Shown one piece after another: positions 46,077-55,159 of a stretch of DNA of 64,000 bases; position 1 is the stretch's first letter; every line of letters starts with the position of its first letter. The notes beneath the pieces are model-generated. The model had not been told where the DNA came from. It did not search any database and was given only the letters and a program-made list of their open reading frames with translations. Source of the DNA: an uncultured cyanobacterium (GTDB lineage Bacteria > Cyanobacteriota > Cyanobacteriia > PCC-6307 > Cyanobiaceae); the NCBI GenBank assembly GCA_903858015.1, contig CAIOGZ010000032.1, forward strand, positions 43,526-107,525, given 5' to 3'. Both the position numbers and the translations under genes were made by a program.

Positions 46077-47213
46077 TTGAAACTCTTTCGCCGCCTGCTT
46101 CCTTGGATACTGCTGGCCACGGCACTGTTCATCCTACCGGCCTTCCTTGACGACTTCAGATTAAACCTGTTCGGCCGCTACTTTGCCCTAGCCATCACGG
46201 CGCTTGCGATCGACTTGATCTGGGGTTATACAGGTCTCCTCAGCCTTGGCCAAGGCATTTTCTTCGCCCTTGGCGGCTATGGCGTGGCCATGAATCTAAT
46301 GCTGAACACCAAGAGTGAGGCGGGCGCCAAAGGGATACCCAAGTTTTTTGAAAACTACGGTGTAGAACAGTTGCCCTTTTTCTGGCAACCCTTCTGGTCT
46401 GCACCCCTAACGCTGGTGGCAATTTGGCTGGTGCCGGCTATCATCGCAGGCGTTGTTGGTTATCTTATTTTTCGAAATAGAATCAAAGGGGTCTACTTTT
46501 CAATCATCACCCAAGCGGCGTTGATGGTGTTCTACCACTTCTTTAACGGCCAGCAGAAGCTAATCAACGGCACCAATGGTCTAAAAACCAGCACCACAGA
46601 GCTGTTTGGCATGCTTGTAGGCTCCCCGGACATGCAGCTCTGGTTCTATCGAATTACCGTTCTACTTCTGCCGATAGCTTTCTTGATTTGCAGATATTTT
46701 ACCAGCGGCCGTTTTGGCGATGCCTTGATTGCTATCCGCGATGATGAGCAGCGGCTGCGTTTCACGGGCTACAACCCTGTACCGTTTAAAACGATTGTCT
46801 TCATCGTTGCAGGCGCATTGTGTGGCCTCTCTGGTGCCCTTTACACGATTCAATCCGGCATTGTTTCGCCTCAGTACATGACCATCGCCATGTCGATCGA
46901 GATGGTGATCTGGGTTGCCGTTGGTGGAAGGGGAACCTTGGTCGGCCCGATTATTGGCGCTGTCGTGGTCAACTATCTTCGCAGCCTTGTCAGTGAGGCT
47001 TTGCCCGAGATGTGGCTTTTTGTCCAGGGTGCGCTATTTATTTTTGTGGTGGTACTGATGCCTGATGGTATCTACGGCTGGTTTAGCAAGGGCGGTTTTG
47101 CCAAGTTGCTAGCCGCGTTCGGGGTAGCCCCCCGTACCGCTACATACCCTCAGCTTGATCTGGACGAGAACGTACGTGCAGAGCCTAAGTCGATAGCACA
47201 TGGTCGAGATTGA
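46077..47213 (+). CDS. urtC: Urea ABC transporter permease UrtC
   Basis: Second membrane permease, partner of UrtB. Seen: 378 residues starting at TTG 46077 with KLFRRLLPWILLATALFILP, then LIWGYTGLLSLGQGIFFALGGY near residue 43 and the EAA-like loop GDALIAIRDDEQRLRFTGYN near residue 216, plus SIEMVIWVAVGGRGTLVGPI near residue 272. About ten hydrophobic segments. Upstream 115 bp contain repeats but no separate promoter that I can support; downstream 65 bp lead to urtD. Confidence 0.95.
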   Translation: MKLFRRLLPWILLATALFILPAFLDDFRLNLFGRYFALAITALAIDLIWGYTGLLSLGQGIFFALGGYGVAMNLMLNTKSEAGAKGIPKFFENYGVEQLPFFWQPFWSAPLTLVAIWLVPAIIAGVVGYLIFRNRIKGVYFSIITQAALMVFYHFFNGQQKLINGTNGLKTSTTELFGMLVGSPDMQLWFYRITVLLLPIAFLICRYFTSGRFGDALIAIRDDEQRLRFTGYNPVPFKTIVFIVAGALCGLSGALYTIQSGIVSPQYMTIAMSIEMVIWVAVGGRGTLVGPIIGAVVVNYLRSLVSEALPEMWLFVQGALFIFVVVLMPDGIYGWFSKGGFAKLLAAFGVAPRTATYPQLDLDENVRAEPKSIAHGRD

Positions 47214-47278
47214 GGATGTTTAAAACTACCACTATTGCTCAACCAGCCTCAGCGTAACCACCTCACTCCCCTGTTGTC

Positions 47279-48025
47279 ATGACTGAACCCCTGCTCGAAC
47301 TCGATGACGTCAGCGTCAGTTTCGATGGTTTTTATGCGCTCACCGATCTCTCGATTCGCTTGATGCCCGGAGAGCTCCGTTCGATCATCGGTCCCAATGG
47401 CGCTGGCAAAACCACCTTTCTGGATGTGATTACAGGCAAGGTACGTCCCAGCAAGGGTTCGGTGAATTTCCGGGGCCAATCATTATTGGGCTTATCGGAG
47501 CAAAAGATCTCGCGTAAAGGTATTGGTCGCAAGTTTCAAACACCGCGCGTATTCGAAAATCTTGATGTGATCCGCAACCTCGAACTTGCGGCATCACCGC
47601 ATAAAAATCCCTTTGGTCTGCTGTACGACAAGATCCCCGTAGCGGCAAAGGATGATGTGCAACGCCTGCTCAATTACATTGGCCTTGAGCCCTTCGCCCG
47701 CACCAAGGCGGGAAAGCTCTCCCACGGCCAAAAGCAATGGCTCGCCATCGCCATGCTCGTGGCCCAGTCACCCCAGGTGCTGCTGCTGGATGAACCCGTG
47801 GCGGGCCTAACCGATGAGGAGACTTCCCGCACCGCCGATCTGATCAAATCCCTGGCTGGTCAGCATACTGTGGTAGTAATTGAGCATGATATGGAGTTTA
47901 TTCGTGATCTCAATGCGCCCGTAACGGTCCTGCATCAGGGAAGTGTGCTTACCGAAGGCCGGATTGAGGATGTTAAAAATGATCCCAAGGTGATTGAAGT
48001 TTATTTGGGTCAGGCCAAGGACTGA
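47279..48025 (+). CDS. urtD: Urea ABC transporter ATPase UrtD
   Basis: Cytoplasmic ATP-binding subunit of the LivG class. Seen: 248 residues; Walker A GPNGAGKTT near residue 40, signature KLSHGQKQWLAIAMLV near residue 145 (family-typical SHGQ instead of SGGQ), Walker B VLLLDEPVAGLT near residue 166 and the switch EHDMEFI. Works as heterodimer with UrtE. ATG 47279. Confidence 0.97.
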   Translation: MTEPLLELDDVSVSFDGFYALTDLSIRLMPGELRSIIGPNGAGKTTFLDVITGKVRPSKGSVNFRGQSLLGLSEQKISRKGIGRKFQTPRVFENLDVIRNLELAASPHKNPFGLLYDKIPVAAKDDVQRLLNYIGLEPFARTKAGKLSHGQKQWLAIAMLVAQSPQVLLLDEPVAGLTDEETSRTADLIKSLAGQHTVVVIEHDMEFIRDLNAPVTVLHQGSVLTEGRIEDVKNDPKVIEVYLGQAKD

Positions 48026-48087
48026 TCAACTTGATCTTCCGGTTTGTTGAGATTCATCCATTCCTGATTTCGCCAAGCTTTCCTGCC

Positions 48088-48837
48088 ATGATCACTGCCT
48101 CCACCCCCCGGCCTGTGGCCACCACGCCTAAGGCCCTGCTCAAGGTCAATGATTTGAATGTTTATTATGGCGAAAGCCATATTCTTCGCAATGTAGATCT
48201 CGTCATCCCAGAGGGTGAAATGGTCTGCCTGATCGGTCGTAATGGCGTGGGCAAAACCACCCTGCTCAAGACCGTCATCGGGCTGTTGCAGCAAAAATCT
48301 GGTAGTATTTTCTATCAAGATCACGAGCTTTTGCTGCAGCCACCCTACCGGCGCGCTCGCCAGGGCATCGGCTATGTTTCCCAGGGCCGCGATATCATTC
48401 CCCAGCTCACGGTGCGCGAAAATTTGCTGTTGGGTATGGAGGCTTTACCTGGAGGTCTTGCCAAGAATCGTCATATTGACCCGATCGTCTTTGACCTTTT
48501 CCCCATCCTTGAGAAGTTCCTGGGTCGCAAAGGTGGTGACCTCAGTGGTGGTCAGCAGCAGCAGTTAGCAATTGCGCGGGCGATGCTAGGCAAGCCAAAA
48601 CTGCTTTTACTCGATGAGCCCACCGAAGGGATTCAGCCTTCGATCATCCTCGATATTGAGCGTGCCGTTCAGCGCATCATGAAAGAAACGGGCATCAGCG
48701 TTTTGCTTGTTGAGCAGCATCTCCACTTTGTGCGTCAATCCAGCTTCTACTACGCAATGCAGCGCGGTGGCATTGTGTCTAGTGGTCCTACTGCGAGCCT
48801 GTCGGATGATATCGTCCAAGAGTTCCTTACCGTTTGA
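48088..48837 (+). CDS. urtE: Urea ABC transporter ATPase UrtE
   Basis: Second ATP-binding subunit, LivF class. Seen: 249 residues from ATG 48088; Walker A GRNGVGKTT near residue 54, signature DLSGGQQQQLAIARAML near residue 152, Walker B LLLLDEPTEGIQPS, and EQHLHFVR as switch. The frame is open to TTG 48031 but that would extend into the urtD 3' end without similarity. Last gene of the operon; a strong terminator follows. Confidence 0.97.
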   Translation: MITASTPRPVATTPKALLKVNDLNVYYGESHILRNVDLVIPEGEMVCLIGRNGVGKTTLLKTVIGLLQQKSGSIFYQDHELLLQPPYRRARQGIGYVSQGRDIIPQLTVRENLLLGMEALPGGLAKNRHIDPIVFDLFPILEKFLGRKGGDLSGGQQQQLAIARAMLGKPKLLLLDEPTEGIQPSIILDIERAVQRIMKETGISVLLVEQHLHFVRQSSFYYAMQRGGIVSSGPTASLSDDIVQEFLTV

Positions 48838-48883
48838 GCGGATTTGCAGGCGCTGGCTCGGCCCAGCCCTTCGGATTCAATAA

Positions 48884-48923
48884 AAACCCCTGGTACTTTC
48901 GCCAAAGTACCAGGGGTTTGTTT
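48884..48923 (+). terminator. Strong terminator after urtE
   Basis: A perfect 16-bp stem (48884-48899 with 48904-48919) closes a CGCC loop; the 3' arm ends in TTT and is followed by GTTT. Its palindromic form would also terminate transcription coming from the convergent fmdB gene, which ends 9 bp further on. Confidence 0.9.
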
Positions 48924-48932
48924 GGATTGCGC

Positions 48933-49208
48933 TCAACAGCCACGGTTCAGCATCCAGGGGCGGGCACCTTTGGCATCCTTGAGCCTGGGCTTGGCTTCTG
49001 GACTTCCTACCATCTTGCTCACCATTCGCGGTTCGCTGGCTTGCTGTTTCAACCGTAGGGGACCCGAGAGGGTCATGGGCGGGGAAAAGATACGCTTGCC
49101 GGCATCACCGCAGCTGGGACAATCGGTGTTGCTACTGCGTTCGTTGATCGAGCGCCACACCTCGTAGTTGTCACAACCACTGGGGCAACTGAATTCATAA
49201 ACAGGCAT
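48933..49208 (-). CDS. fmdB: FmdB-type zinc ribbon protein
   Basis: Small protein of the FmdB family, proposed as a regulator or accessory factor of formamidase/amidase genes. Seen: 91 residues; N-terminal zinc ribbon MPVYEFSCPSGCDNYEVWRS with cysteines 8 and 12 paired with CPSCG (30 and 33), then a Ser/Lys/Pro-rich unstructured tail. It lies 90 bp downstream of the formamidase gene on the same strand, the usual pairing. A hairpin in the gap between them may separate their mRNA. Confidence 0.85.
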   Translation of the reverse strand: MPVYEFSCPSGCDNYEVWRSINERSSNTDCPSCGDAGKRIFSPPMTLSGPLRLKQQASEPRMVSKMVGSPEAKPRLKDAKGARPWMLNRGC

Positions 49209-49245
49209 GCTTGGCGGTGGCAGAGGATGAACTTAGGGCCATAGC

Positions 49246-49278
49246 CCGGCCCCCCAGGCAAGGAAGCTGGGGGGCCGG
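49246..49278 (-). terminator. Long hairpin between fmdA and fmdB
   Basis: CCGGCCCCCCAG (49246-49257) and CTGGGGGGCCGG (49267-49278) form a perfect 12-bp stem with a 9-nt loop. On the minus strand no T-run follows, so it may be a processing or attenuation site rather than a full terminator. Confidence 0.6.
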
Positions 49279-49298
49279 AGCATGATGATGGAATAGGT

Positions 49299-50504
49299 TT
49301 ATTTGGGTAGGATATCTTGATCGAAGATGCTGGTGGGAATCGCCAGCGTGGCGCAGGCATTGGGGATATCAACAATGCCGCTGATTCGACCTTCCACCGG
49401 CGCACAGCTTAGCAGCAGGTAGGCCTGCTCGCCGGTGTAGCCAAATCGCTTGAGATATTCGATCGCATTTAAGCAGGCGCGGCGGTAGGCGATGTGCACG
49501 TCCATGTAGTACTGCTTGCCTTCGAATTCGTCAACGGAGATGCCTTCGAATACCAGGTAGTCCTTGAATTGGGGCTCCACCGGGCTTGTCTTGAACATTG
49601 GGTTGACCATGCCGTACTTGGCAACACCGCCTTTGATGATCTCGACGTGCAAGTCGAGAAAGCCAGACATCTCGATTGCGCCGCAAAACGAGATCTCGCC
49701 ATCACCCTGGGAGAAGTGAATGTCACCCATCGAAAGCTTGGCACCCTCCACGTAGACAGGAAAATAGATGCGGGTGCCGCGGGTGAGATTTTTGATGTCG
49801 CAGTTGCCACCGTGCTCCCGCGGCGGCACCGTACGGGCCGCTTCATTGGCCACCCGTTCGAAGTCGGCTCTGCCCAGGCTGCCGAGGATGGCACTGTTGG
49901 GGTTGGGCAGGGCCGCCAGCACGGGCTCGCTGCCCGACAATCCAGCCCCGTAGGTGCGCCGATCGGGGGCGGTGTTGACCAGTTCGGTTTCGCGCCGGTT
50001 CCACTCCTTCAGCAGCTCGTGGGAAGGGGCGCAGCCAATCAGGCCGGGGTGGGTGATGCCGGCGAAGCGAACCCCCGGAATGTGGCGCGACTGGGTGAAG
50101 ATACCTTCGAAATCCCAGATCGCCTTGGCGGCCTTGGGGAAATGGTCGGTGAGAAAGCCACCGCCATTGTGTTGGGCGAAGATGCCGGTGAAGCCCCATT
50201 CGTCGCCCTGAAGCGCACCAACATCAAGAATATCGACGACCAGGATGTCGCCGGGCTGGGCGCCATTCACCCAGATTGGTCCACTCAGGACGTGGACAAC
50301 CTCGAGGTTGACATCTTCAATGTCCTTGGGATCGTCATTGTTTTTGATCTGGCCATCGGTCCAGTCCTTGCACTCGATCCGAAAAACATCTCCAGGGTTG
50401 ACCGAGGCAACGGCGGGGATGTCTGGGTGCCAGCGGTTGTGCCCAGGCATCTCCTGCTGATCCATGGGCTTGGTCAGGTCAACCTTGAACAGGGTTTTTG
50501 GCAT
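49299..50504 (-). CDS. fmdA: Formamidase (acetamidase/formamidase family)
   Basis: Hydrolyses formamide to formate and ammonia; some relatives prefer other short amides. Seen: 401 residues starting MPKTLFKVDLTKPMDQQEMP, with PGHNRWHPDIPA, GDILVVDILDVGA, FAGITHPGLIGCAPSHELL near residue 150 and MGDIHFSQGDGEISFCGAIE near residue 258, all family blocks. ATG 50504 matches the conserved N-terminus and fits the NtcA box at 50560; GTG 50558, the first codon of the frame, would overlap that box. Formate released here can be used or removed independently of urease; ammonia enters the same pool. Confidence 0.93.
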   Translation of the reverse strand: MPKTLFKVDLTKPMDQQEMPGHNRWHPDIPAVASVNPGDVFRIECKDWTDGQIKNNDDPKDIEDVNLEVVHVLSGPIWVNGAQPGDILVVDILDVGALQGDEWGFTGIFAQHNGGGFLTDHFPKAAKAIWDFEGIFTQSRHIPGVRFAGITHPGLIGCAPSHELLKEWNRRETELVNTAPDRRTYGAGLSGSEPVLAALPNPNSAILGSLGRADFERVANEAARTVPPREHGGNCDIKNLTRGTRIYFPVYVEGAKLSMGDIHFSQGDGEISFCGAIEMSGFLDLHVEIIKGGVAKYGMVNPMFKTSPVEPQFKDYLVFEGISVDEFEGKQYYMDVHIAYRRACLNAIEYLKRFGYTGEQAYLLLSCAPVEGRISGIVDIPNACATLAIPTSIFDQDILPK

Positions 50505-50559
50505 CGGGCTGACCCGGCGAGGAACATCCTGATCCAAAGCGACCTCTGCGGTGGCCACG

Positions 50560-50573
50560 GTAACGATTGCTAC
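50560..50573 (-). promoter_or_regulatory. NtcA box upstream of fmdA
   Basis: GTA-ACGATTGC-TAC on the plus strand, which is GTA-GCAATCGT-TAC on the minus strand, matches GTA-N8-TAC exactly. It ends 56 bp before the fmdA ATG, between fmdA and the preceding lipoprotein gene. About 22 bp downstream on the minus strand is TTGGAT (50537-50532), an imperfect -10. Confidence 0.75.
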
Positions 50574-50591
50574 CGCTGCGCTGCTGCGGCT

Positions 50592-51173
50592 TCATTTCTT
50601 TTCCTTGGGGCGATCATCAAAGTCACCACGTCGACATAGATTATCGCGCAGACGCGCTGTCCATTGGCCTGGATTTGAACCCATTTTTACCTCTTGGGGG
50701 CTGCTAAAGTGATACAGAATTTGCCATTGGGTATTGCCGCGCTGAGCCTTGCTTTCCTGCACGGAGCCCAGCGCCTTGCCGTAGAGATTGTCGTAATTCG
50801 GCCAGTTGGGAAGGTCTGGCATGCTGCAGACTGCGCTGACTTCATACAGTTGGGGCTTGCCGTTTGTGCCCCCTTGCAGCCGTACGATGCCGTGGTAGAG
50901 GCCGTTCGGTTCTCCGGGCTGAAATGGTTGGACTAGTTCCAGCCGCTCGGGGCCCACAACCACCACGGTGTCCCCCGGTTTGGCCGTGCTCAGGGGCTTC
51001 TCGCCATGGCCATGGCCGCAGCCAGCCAACAAGCCAACCAGCCCGATCAGCGGCAGCCAGCGGCCTGGTGGCAGGGAGGCCCACCTGGAGCCCAGGCTGG
51101 GGCTGATCGGGCTTCCAGGGGCCGATGGCGCTCCCGGCTGGTCTAGGTCCAGGGCCCTTGTCTTGTTGCTCAC
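50592..51173 (-). CDS. Hypothetical lipoprotein
   Basis: Unrecognised 193-residue protein. Seen: a polar Pro/Ser-rich N-terminus (about 38 residues), a hydrophobic segment and a lipobox LLAGC with cysteine 52, then a GHGHGEK stretch, followed by a beta-rich domain with GDTVVVVGPERLELVQPFQP and two cysteines (VCSMPDLPNWPNYDNLYGKA, then DNLCRRGDF). The start is GTG 51173; given the long polar head a later start is possible. It ends 88 bp before fmdA and both are on the same strand, but fmdA has its own NtcA box. Confidence 0.65.
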   Translation of the reverse strand: MSNKTRALDLDQPGAPSAPGSPISPSLGSRWASLPPGRWLPLIGLVGLLAGCGHGHGEKPLSTAKPGDTVVVVGPERLELVQPFQPGEPNGLYHGIVRLQGGTNGKPQLYEVSAVCSMPDLPNWPNYDNLYGKALGSVQESKAQRGNTQWQILYHFSSPQEVKMGSNPGQWTARLRDNLCRRGDFDDRPKEKK

Positions 51174-51578
51174 GGTGGCTTCCCACGCTACCCAAGCCAG
51201 ATTCTCACCTATCGGTGGTTATCGTTGATGGTCATGCTGCTGCCCGGGGTGCCAAACGCTTTGGCTCGGCAGCACGAGCTCGCTGAGATCAAGGGCGGCT
51301 TTGACGCGAATCTGCGCCTCGTGCCATGCGGCGGAGCAGATGAAGGCTTGCCTTAATAGATTCAATAGATGCTCGCTATAGGCATAGCTGTGCTCCCTCG
51401 GCTTGGGTGAGGGGCTTTTGGTAGGGCTTGTGCTCTTTCTGTAAGGCTTGCGCTAAAGTCATGGGCAGCAAGGGCAAAGTCACTGCTCGCTGATGGCAGG
51501 CGAGACGGCTTTCCAGTCCTTCGCCTGAGTCAGCGCCAGCTCCGACCCCTCGCCCTTTTCCTGGTTCCCCCCTTTCCC
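51174..51578. other. Gap between the hypothetical lipoprotein and the secreted-protein gene
   Basis: Divergent promoter region of 405 bp. A 42-codon frame with coding-like codon use stands at 51228-51356 (+), containing ARQHELAEIKGGFDANLRLV; I recognise no relative and see no clear ribosome site. GGCTT(G/T)-x-GC elements recur near 51412-51455. No repeat array, tRNA or terminator found. Confidence 0.45.
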
Positions 51579-52073
51579 ATGGCCCCCCTCGCCCCTGCTC
51601 CGCTGCCCCAGCCATTGCGTTCGCTGCTCGGCCTGGCCCTTTGCGGCGCTGTCACGGCGATGACAGCCGCATCGGCCTCGGCCGGCAGCTGTGAGTTTCT
51701 CTCACCGGTGGGCGGTGACGGCGTTTCCCCGATCGTGACGAAAACGATCGGTCTCGCTAATCCGTTGGGGCGGCCCAACTGGAACACTGATTTCTATGTG
51801 ACCAAGCCCTATAGCAGCTTCAAGCTCTTCTTCACGGCTGATTCCTCGGTGAGCGCCACCTACCCGGTGGAGGCCTACCTCAAGTTCACGGATGGTTCTA
51901 ATTTGCGGGTTTTCAACCGCAACCTCGCCCCGGAGCCCGGTAGCGGCGGCGGCAAGCTGGTACCGGCTGTGCCCGGTAAGGAGGTGAGCCAGGTGAACAT
52001 CAAGGTCGGTTCCGGCACGAATATGGCCGCCACGGGCTTCACCTATCGCGTTTCGGTGCAGGGTTGCCGCTGA
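51579..52073 (+). CDS. Hypothetical secreted protein
   Basis: Unrecognised 164-residue exported protein. Seen: a signal peptide (about residues 10-36, LPQPLRSLLGLALCGAVTAM then TAASASAGS), a mature part of roughly 128 residues rich in Ser, Thr, Asn and beta-branched residues, and two cysteines: one at the mature N-terminus (SCEFLSP) and one at the very C-terminus (VQGCR), placed to form a disulfide closing the domain. YSSFKLFFTADSSVSATYPV suggests a beta sandwich. No sorting tail. A hairpin lies 11 bp after the stop. Confidence 0.6.
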   Translation: MAPLAPAPLPQPLRSLLGLALCGAVTAMTAASASAGSCEFLSPVGGDGVSPIVTKTIGLANPLGRPNWNTDFYVTKPYSSFKLFFTADSSVSATYPVEAYLKFTDGSNLRVFNRNLAPEPGSGGGKLVPAVPGKEVSQVNIKVGSGTNMAATGFTYRVSVQGCR

Positions 52074-52084
52074 TCGATAACAAT

Positions 52085-52114
52085 GCTTTCCGGCCTCTTG
52101 AAGGGCCGGGAAGC
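52085..52114. terminator. Hairpin between convergent genes
   Basis: GCTTTCCGGCC (52085-52095) pairs with GGCCGGGAAGC (52104-52114), 11 bp with one G-U pair and an 8-nt loop. No T-run on the plus strand. It probably ends the secreted-protein transcript. Confidence 0.5.
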
Positions 52115-52209
52115 TGGAAATCCCCGGGGGAGATGCAGCTCCCGGATCAAGGCCGGCCAGCCGTCGCTTGCGGCTGGGGATGGGCTTTAAGGGTGCGCCC
52201 CAGGGCGGG

Positions 52210-53103
52210 TCATGGGTCAATTTCGAGCAAGCTCCTCCACAGCGCCGAGGCCATCCCTTCCTCGGCCGCCGGCAGGCTCTGGCCAGCGCAGGATCGGATC
52301 GGCCGGCAGCTGAGGCTGTTCAGCAGCAAGGCCGCTTCCGAGCGCTCCAGATCCTCCCTGCCCAAGACCGCTTCTTGAGCCAGGCCCCGCCCCAAGGCCT
52401 GGGCCCGCATCACCCCCGGCAGGCAGCCGCTGGCTAGGGGTGGCGTCCACCAGACACCCTGGCGTTGCACCAGCAGATTGGCCGCCGCACCGCAGCTCAA
52501 GCTGCCGTCGATCGAGAGCATGAGTGCCTCATCGGCACCGGCCAGGCGGGCCTCCCGGCGGGCGAGCAGCTGGGCGGCGTAGTTGAAGCTTTTGCACCGG
52601 CTTAGTTGGCTGGCCGGATTGCGCCGCTCGCCAGCGCTGATCAGGGTGCTGACCGGCTTGAATTGGGGCTCGAGCCCGGTGAGCTGCAGCCAAAAGCGCT
52701 CGCTTGGGGCCCCATCCGGGTGGGGCATGGCCTCCAGGCCCCGGCTGCCGGGGCCGCCGCTGCCGCCACTCCAGTTCAGCCGCAGGGCCCCGCTGCGGAT
52801 GCCGCTGCGGGCCAAGGCCTCAGCGAGCAGTAGCTCCACCCGCGCCCGGCTTGGCGGTGCGGCCAGCCCCAGCAGCCGGGCGCCCCGCTGCCACCGCTCC
52901 AGGTGCTCCTGCAGCAGCTGCGGCCGGCCGGCTTCCACCAGCACGGTTTCAAACACGCCTTCGCCCAGCATCAGGCCGCGATCATCGAGGCGAACGGCTA
53001 GCTCAGCGGCAGCGCCCCAGAGGCCGGGGCCGTCAGGCTGGTCGATCCAGGCGATCGCGGCGGCGGCCTCGGGCTTGCCAGCTGCCGATGGCGCTTGGCT
53101 CAT
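52210..53103 (-). CDS. pabC: Aminodeoxychorismate lyase / class IV aminotransferase
   Basis: Pyridoxal-phosphate enzyme that splits aminodeoxychorismate to p-aminobenzoate and pyruvate. Seen: 297 residues; VRLDDRGLMLGEGVFETVLV near residue 37, the cofactor lysine in SRCKSFNYAAQLLARREA near residue 168 and CGAAANLLV near residue 207. Gene order supports PabC over branched-chain transaminase: it overlaps pabB by 4 bp. An Ala/Gly-rich N-terminus of about 20 residues precedes the fold. Third gene of queC-pabB-pabC. Confidence 0.85.
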   Translation of the reverse strand: MSQAPSAAGKPEAAAAIAWIDQPDGPGLWGAAAELAVRLDDRGLMLGEGVFETVLVEAGRPQLLQEHLERWQRGARLLGLAAPPSRARVELLLAEALARSGIRSGALRLNWSGGSGGPGSRGLEAMPHPDGAPSERFWLQLTGLEPQFKPVSTLISAGERRNPASQLSRCKSFNYAAQLLARREARLAGADEALMLSIDGSLSCGAAANLLVQRQGVWWTPPLASGCLPGVMRAQALGRGLAQEAVLGREDLERSEAALLLNSLSCRPIRSCAGQSLPAAEEGMASALWRSLLEIDP

Positions 53104-54428
53104 GCCAGGGCCTCCAGCAGGGGCCGGATCTTCCAGCCCATCTCCAGTGCTTCGCCGGCCGGATCGGAATCGGCCACGATCCCACCCCCCGCCTGCAGCC
53201 GCAGCCGCCGGCCCTTCAGCATCACACTGCGGATCAGGATGTTGCTATCGAAACTGCCATCGGCGGCCAGGTGGAACAGGGAGCCGCAATAGGGCCCCCG
53301 CGGCACCGGTTCGAGGCTGGCAAGCCGATGGCAGGCCCGCAGTTTCGGGGCACCGCTGATCGAGCCCCCCGGCCAGCAGGCCCGCAGCAGCGCCGTGATC
53401 CCCTGGTGCGGTGCCAGCTGGCCGGTCACCACCGAGGTGAGATGGTGCACATGGGCGTAGCTCTCTAGGCCCACCAGTTGGGGCACCTGGATCGATCCCG
53501 GCAGGCAGACCCGGCCCAGGTCGTTGCGCAGCAGGTCGACGATCATGACGTTTTCGGCCCGGTCTTTGGGATCGCAGACCAGATCGGCGGCGGCCTCGGC
53601 ATCGGCCTTGGCATCGGCGTGGCGGGGGCGGGTGCCCTTGATCGGCCGGGTTTCGACCCGCCCGGCGGCATCGCAGCGCAGGAAGCGCTCCGGCGAAGCC
53701 GACACCACCGCCTCGTCCGCCGTGATGGCTAGAGCTGCAAACGGGGCCGGACAACGGCGCCGCAGCCGGCCGTAGAGGGCCAGGGGGTCGGGCGCGCTCG
53801 CCAGATCGGTTTCGCAGCAGGCGGTGAGGTTGGCCTGGAAGAGGTCGCCGGCGGCGATCCAGTCGAGCAGCTGGCCCACCTGGTCGCGATAGCGTGCTGG
53901 AGGCGTGTGCCAATGCCAGGCCGCCAGGGGGATCGGGGCGATACGGGCTTCTGGGGGCCCGGACTGCGTCGCCGCCAGCTCGGGCTGCAGCGCCGCCAGC
54001 TTGGCGGCCAGCGCCGCCAGCCGCCCGGGATCCTCCCCCTCCAGCCAGCAGCGGCGGCTGGCGCGCTCGAAGTGGATCAGCGGATCGTGGCGGGCGGCCC
54101 AGAGCGTGGCCATGGCGCTGCGGCGCCAGTGGTCGGCGGGCTCCACCCAGGCGGCGGCCTCGTAGGCCAGCCAACCCAGCCAGGGCCCACCGCGCCGTTC
54201 GAGCCCGGCTAGGGCCGCGAAGGGATCGCGCGCTCCGGCTTGGCCGGGCAGGCCGTCGCAGCGCACCTGCTCGAGCGGATCGACGCCTAGCACCGCCCGC
54301 TGGCCGAAGGCCGAGCCATCCCCCTCCAACAGCACCAGCCCCTGGCTGCCGTAGTGGCGGCTCAGCACCTGGGTCAGGGTCCAGGGTTCCCACCAGGGCA
54401 GATCGAGATGGTGGCGGGCGGGGCTCAA
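53100..54428 (-). CDS. pabB: Aminodeoxychorismate synthase component I
   Basis: Converts chorismate and ammonia to 4-amino-4-deoxychorismate, the first step of p-aminobenzoate and hence folate synthesis. Seen: 442 residues; [19 protein letters not shown] near residue 262, with the Lys of PIKGT that marks PabB rather than TrpE (PIAGT), then [34 protein letters not shown] near residue 352 and the C-terminal [10 protein letters not shown]. The frame starts with TTG 54428, overlapping the queC stop. The glutaminase partner (PabA/TrpG) is not in the window. Confidence 0.9.
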   Translation of the reverse strand: MSPARHHLDLPWWEPWTLTQVLSRHYGSQGLVLLEGDGSAFGQRAVLGVDPLEQVRCDGLPGQAGARDPFAALAGLERRGGPWLGWLAYEAAAWVEPADHWRRSAMATLWAARHDPLIHFERASRRCWLEGEDPGRLAALAAKLAALQPELAATQSGPPEARIAPIPLAAWHWHTPPARYRDQVGQLLDWIAAGDLFQANLTACCETDLASAPDPLALYGRLRRRCPAPFAALAITADEAVVSASPERFLRCDAAGRVETRPIKGTRPRHADAKADAEAAADLVCDPKDRAENVMIVDLLRNDLGRVCLPGSIQVPQLVGLESYAHVHHLTSVVTGQLAPHQGITALLRACWPGGSISGAPKLRACHRLASLEPVPRGPYCGSLFHLAADGSFDSNILIRSVMLKGRRLRLQAGGGIVADSDPAGEALEMGWKIRPLLEALA

Positions 54429-55159
54429 GGGCTGGGGGGGGGCTGCTCCAGGGGGGGGGCGGCCGGGGTGGTGTGGGGGGCTGGCGGGCTAGCCAGCTCA
54501 GGGCGGCCGGCCTCGATCAGGGCAGCATCGCGGATCCGGCAGCTGTCACACACCCCACAGGGCTGGGAGCCGCCGCCGTAACAGCTCCAGGTGGCGGCGA
54601 TCGGCACGTTGAGCCGCAGGGCCTGGCGCACGATTTCGGTTTTGCTCCAATGCACCAGTGGCGCCCAGAGGCGGGTGCCGTGCCCCTGGCGGCCGCTGCG
54701 GCTGGCGAGATCCGCCAGGCTCTGGAAGGCCTCCAGGTAGTCGGGGCGGCAATCGGGGTAGCCGGAATAATCCACCGCATTCACCCCCAGCACCAAGCGC
54801 TCGGCCCCCCGGGCCTCCGCCAGGCTGAGGCCGATGGCGATGAAGACCGTGTTGCGCCCCGGCACGTAGGTGCTGGGGATCGTGCCTGCCGCCAGGCCAG
54901 CGCTGGGTAGCGCCATGGTGGGGTCGGTGAGGGCGGAGCCGCCCCAGGCGGCGAGGTTGACGGCCACGGTGTGGTGCTCTTCGAGCCCCAGGGCCTGGGC
55001 CACCAGGGCGGCGGCCCCCAGTTCGCGCCGGTGCCGCTGGCCGTAATCGAAGGAGAGACCGATCAGCCGGTGGCCGGCTTCGCGGGCCAGGGCGCAGGCG
55101 GTGGCGGAATCGAGGCCCCCGGAGAGCAGGACCACGCTGGTGGGTGCGGAGGCGGGCAT
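54425..55159 (-). CDS. queC: 7-cyano-7-deazaguanine synthase
   Basis: ATP-dependent enzyme converting 7-carboxy-7-deazaguanine to preQ0, precursor of queuosine in tRNA. Seen: 244 residues; PP-loop [13 protein letters not shown] near residue 13, the block [20 protein letters not shown] near residue 95, and zinc cysteines in [18 protein letters not shown] near residue 193. The C-terminal 25 residues are Pro-rich and not conserved. Overlaps pabB by 4 bp. QueE, which makes its substrate, is encoded 4 kb away at 59182. Confidence 0.95.
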   Translation of the reverse strand: MPASAPTSVVLLSGGLDSATACALAREAGHRLIGLSFDYGQRHRRELGAAALVAQALGLEEHHTVAVNLAAWGGSALTDPTMALPSAGLAAGTIPSTYVPGRNTVFIAIGLSLAEARGAERLVLGVNAVDYSGYPDCRPDYLEAFQSLADLASRSGRQGHGTRLWAPLVHWSKTEIVRQALRLNVPIAATWSCYGGGSQPCGVCDSCRIRDAALIEAGRPELASPPAPHTTPAAPPLEQPPPSP

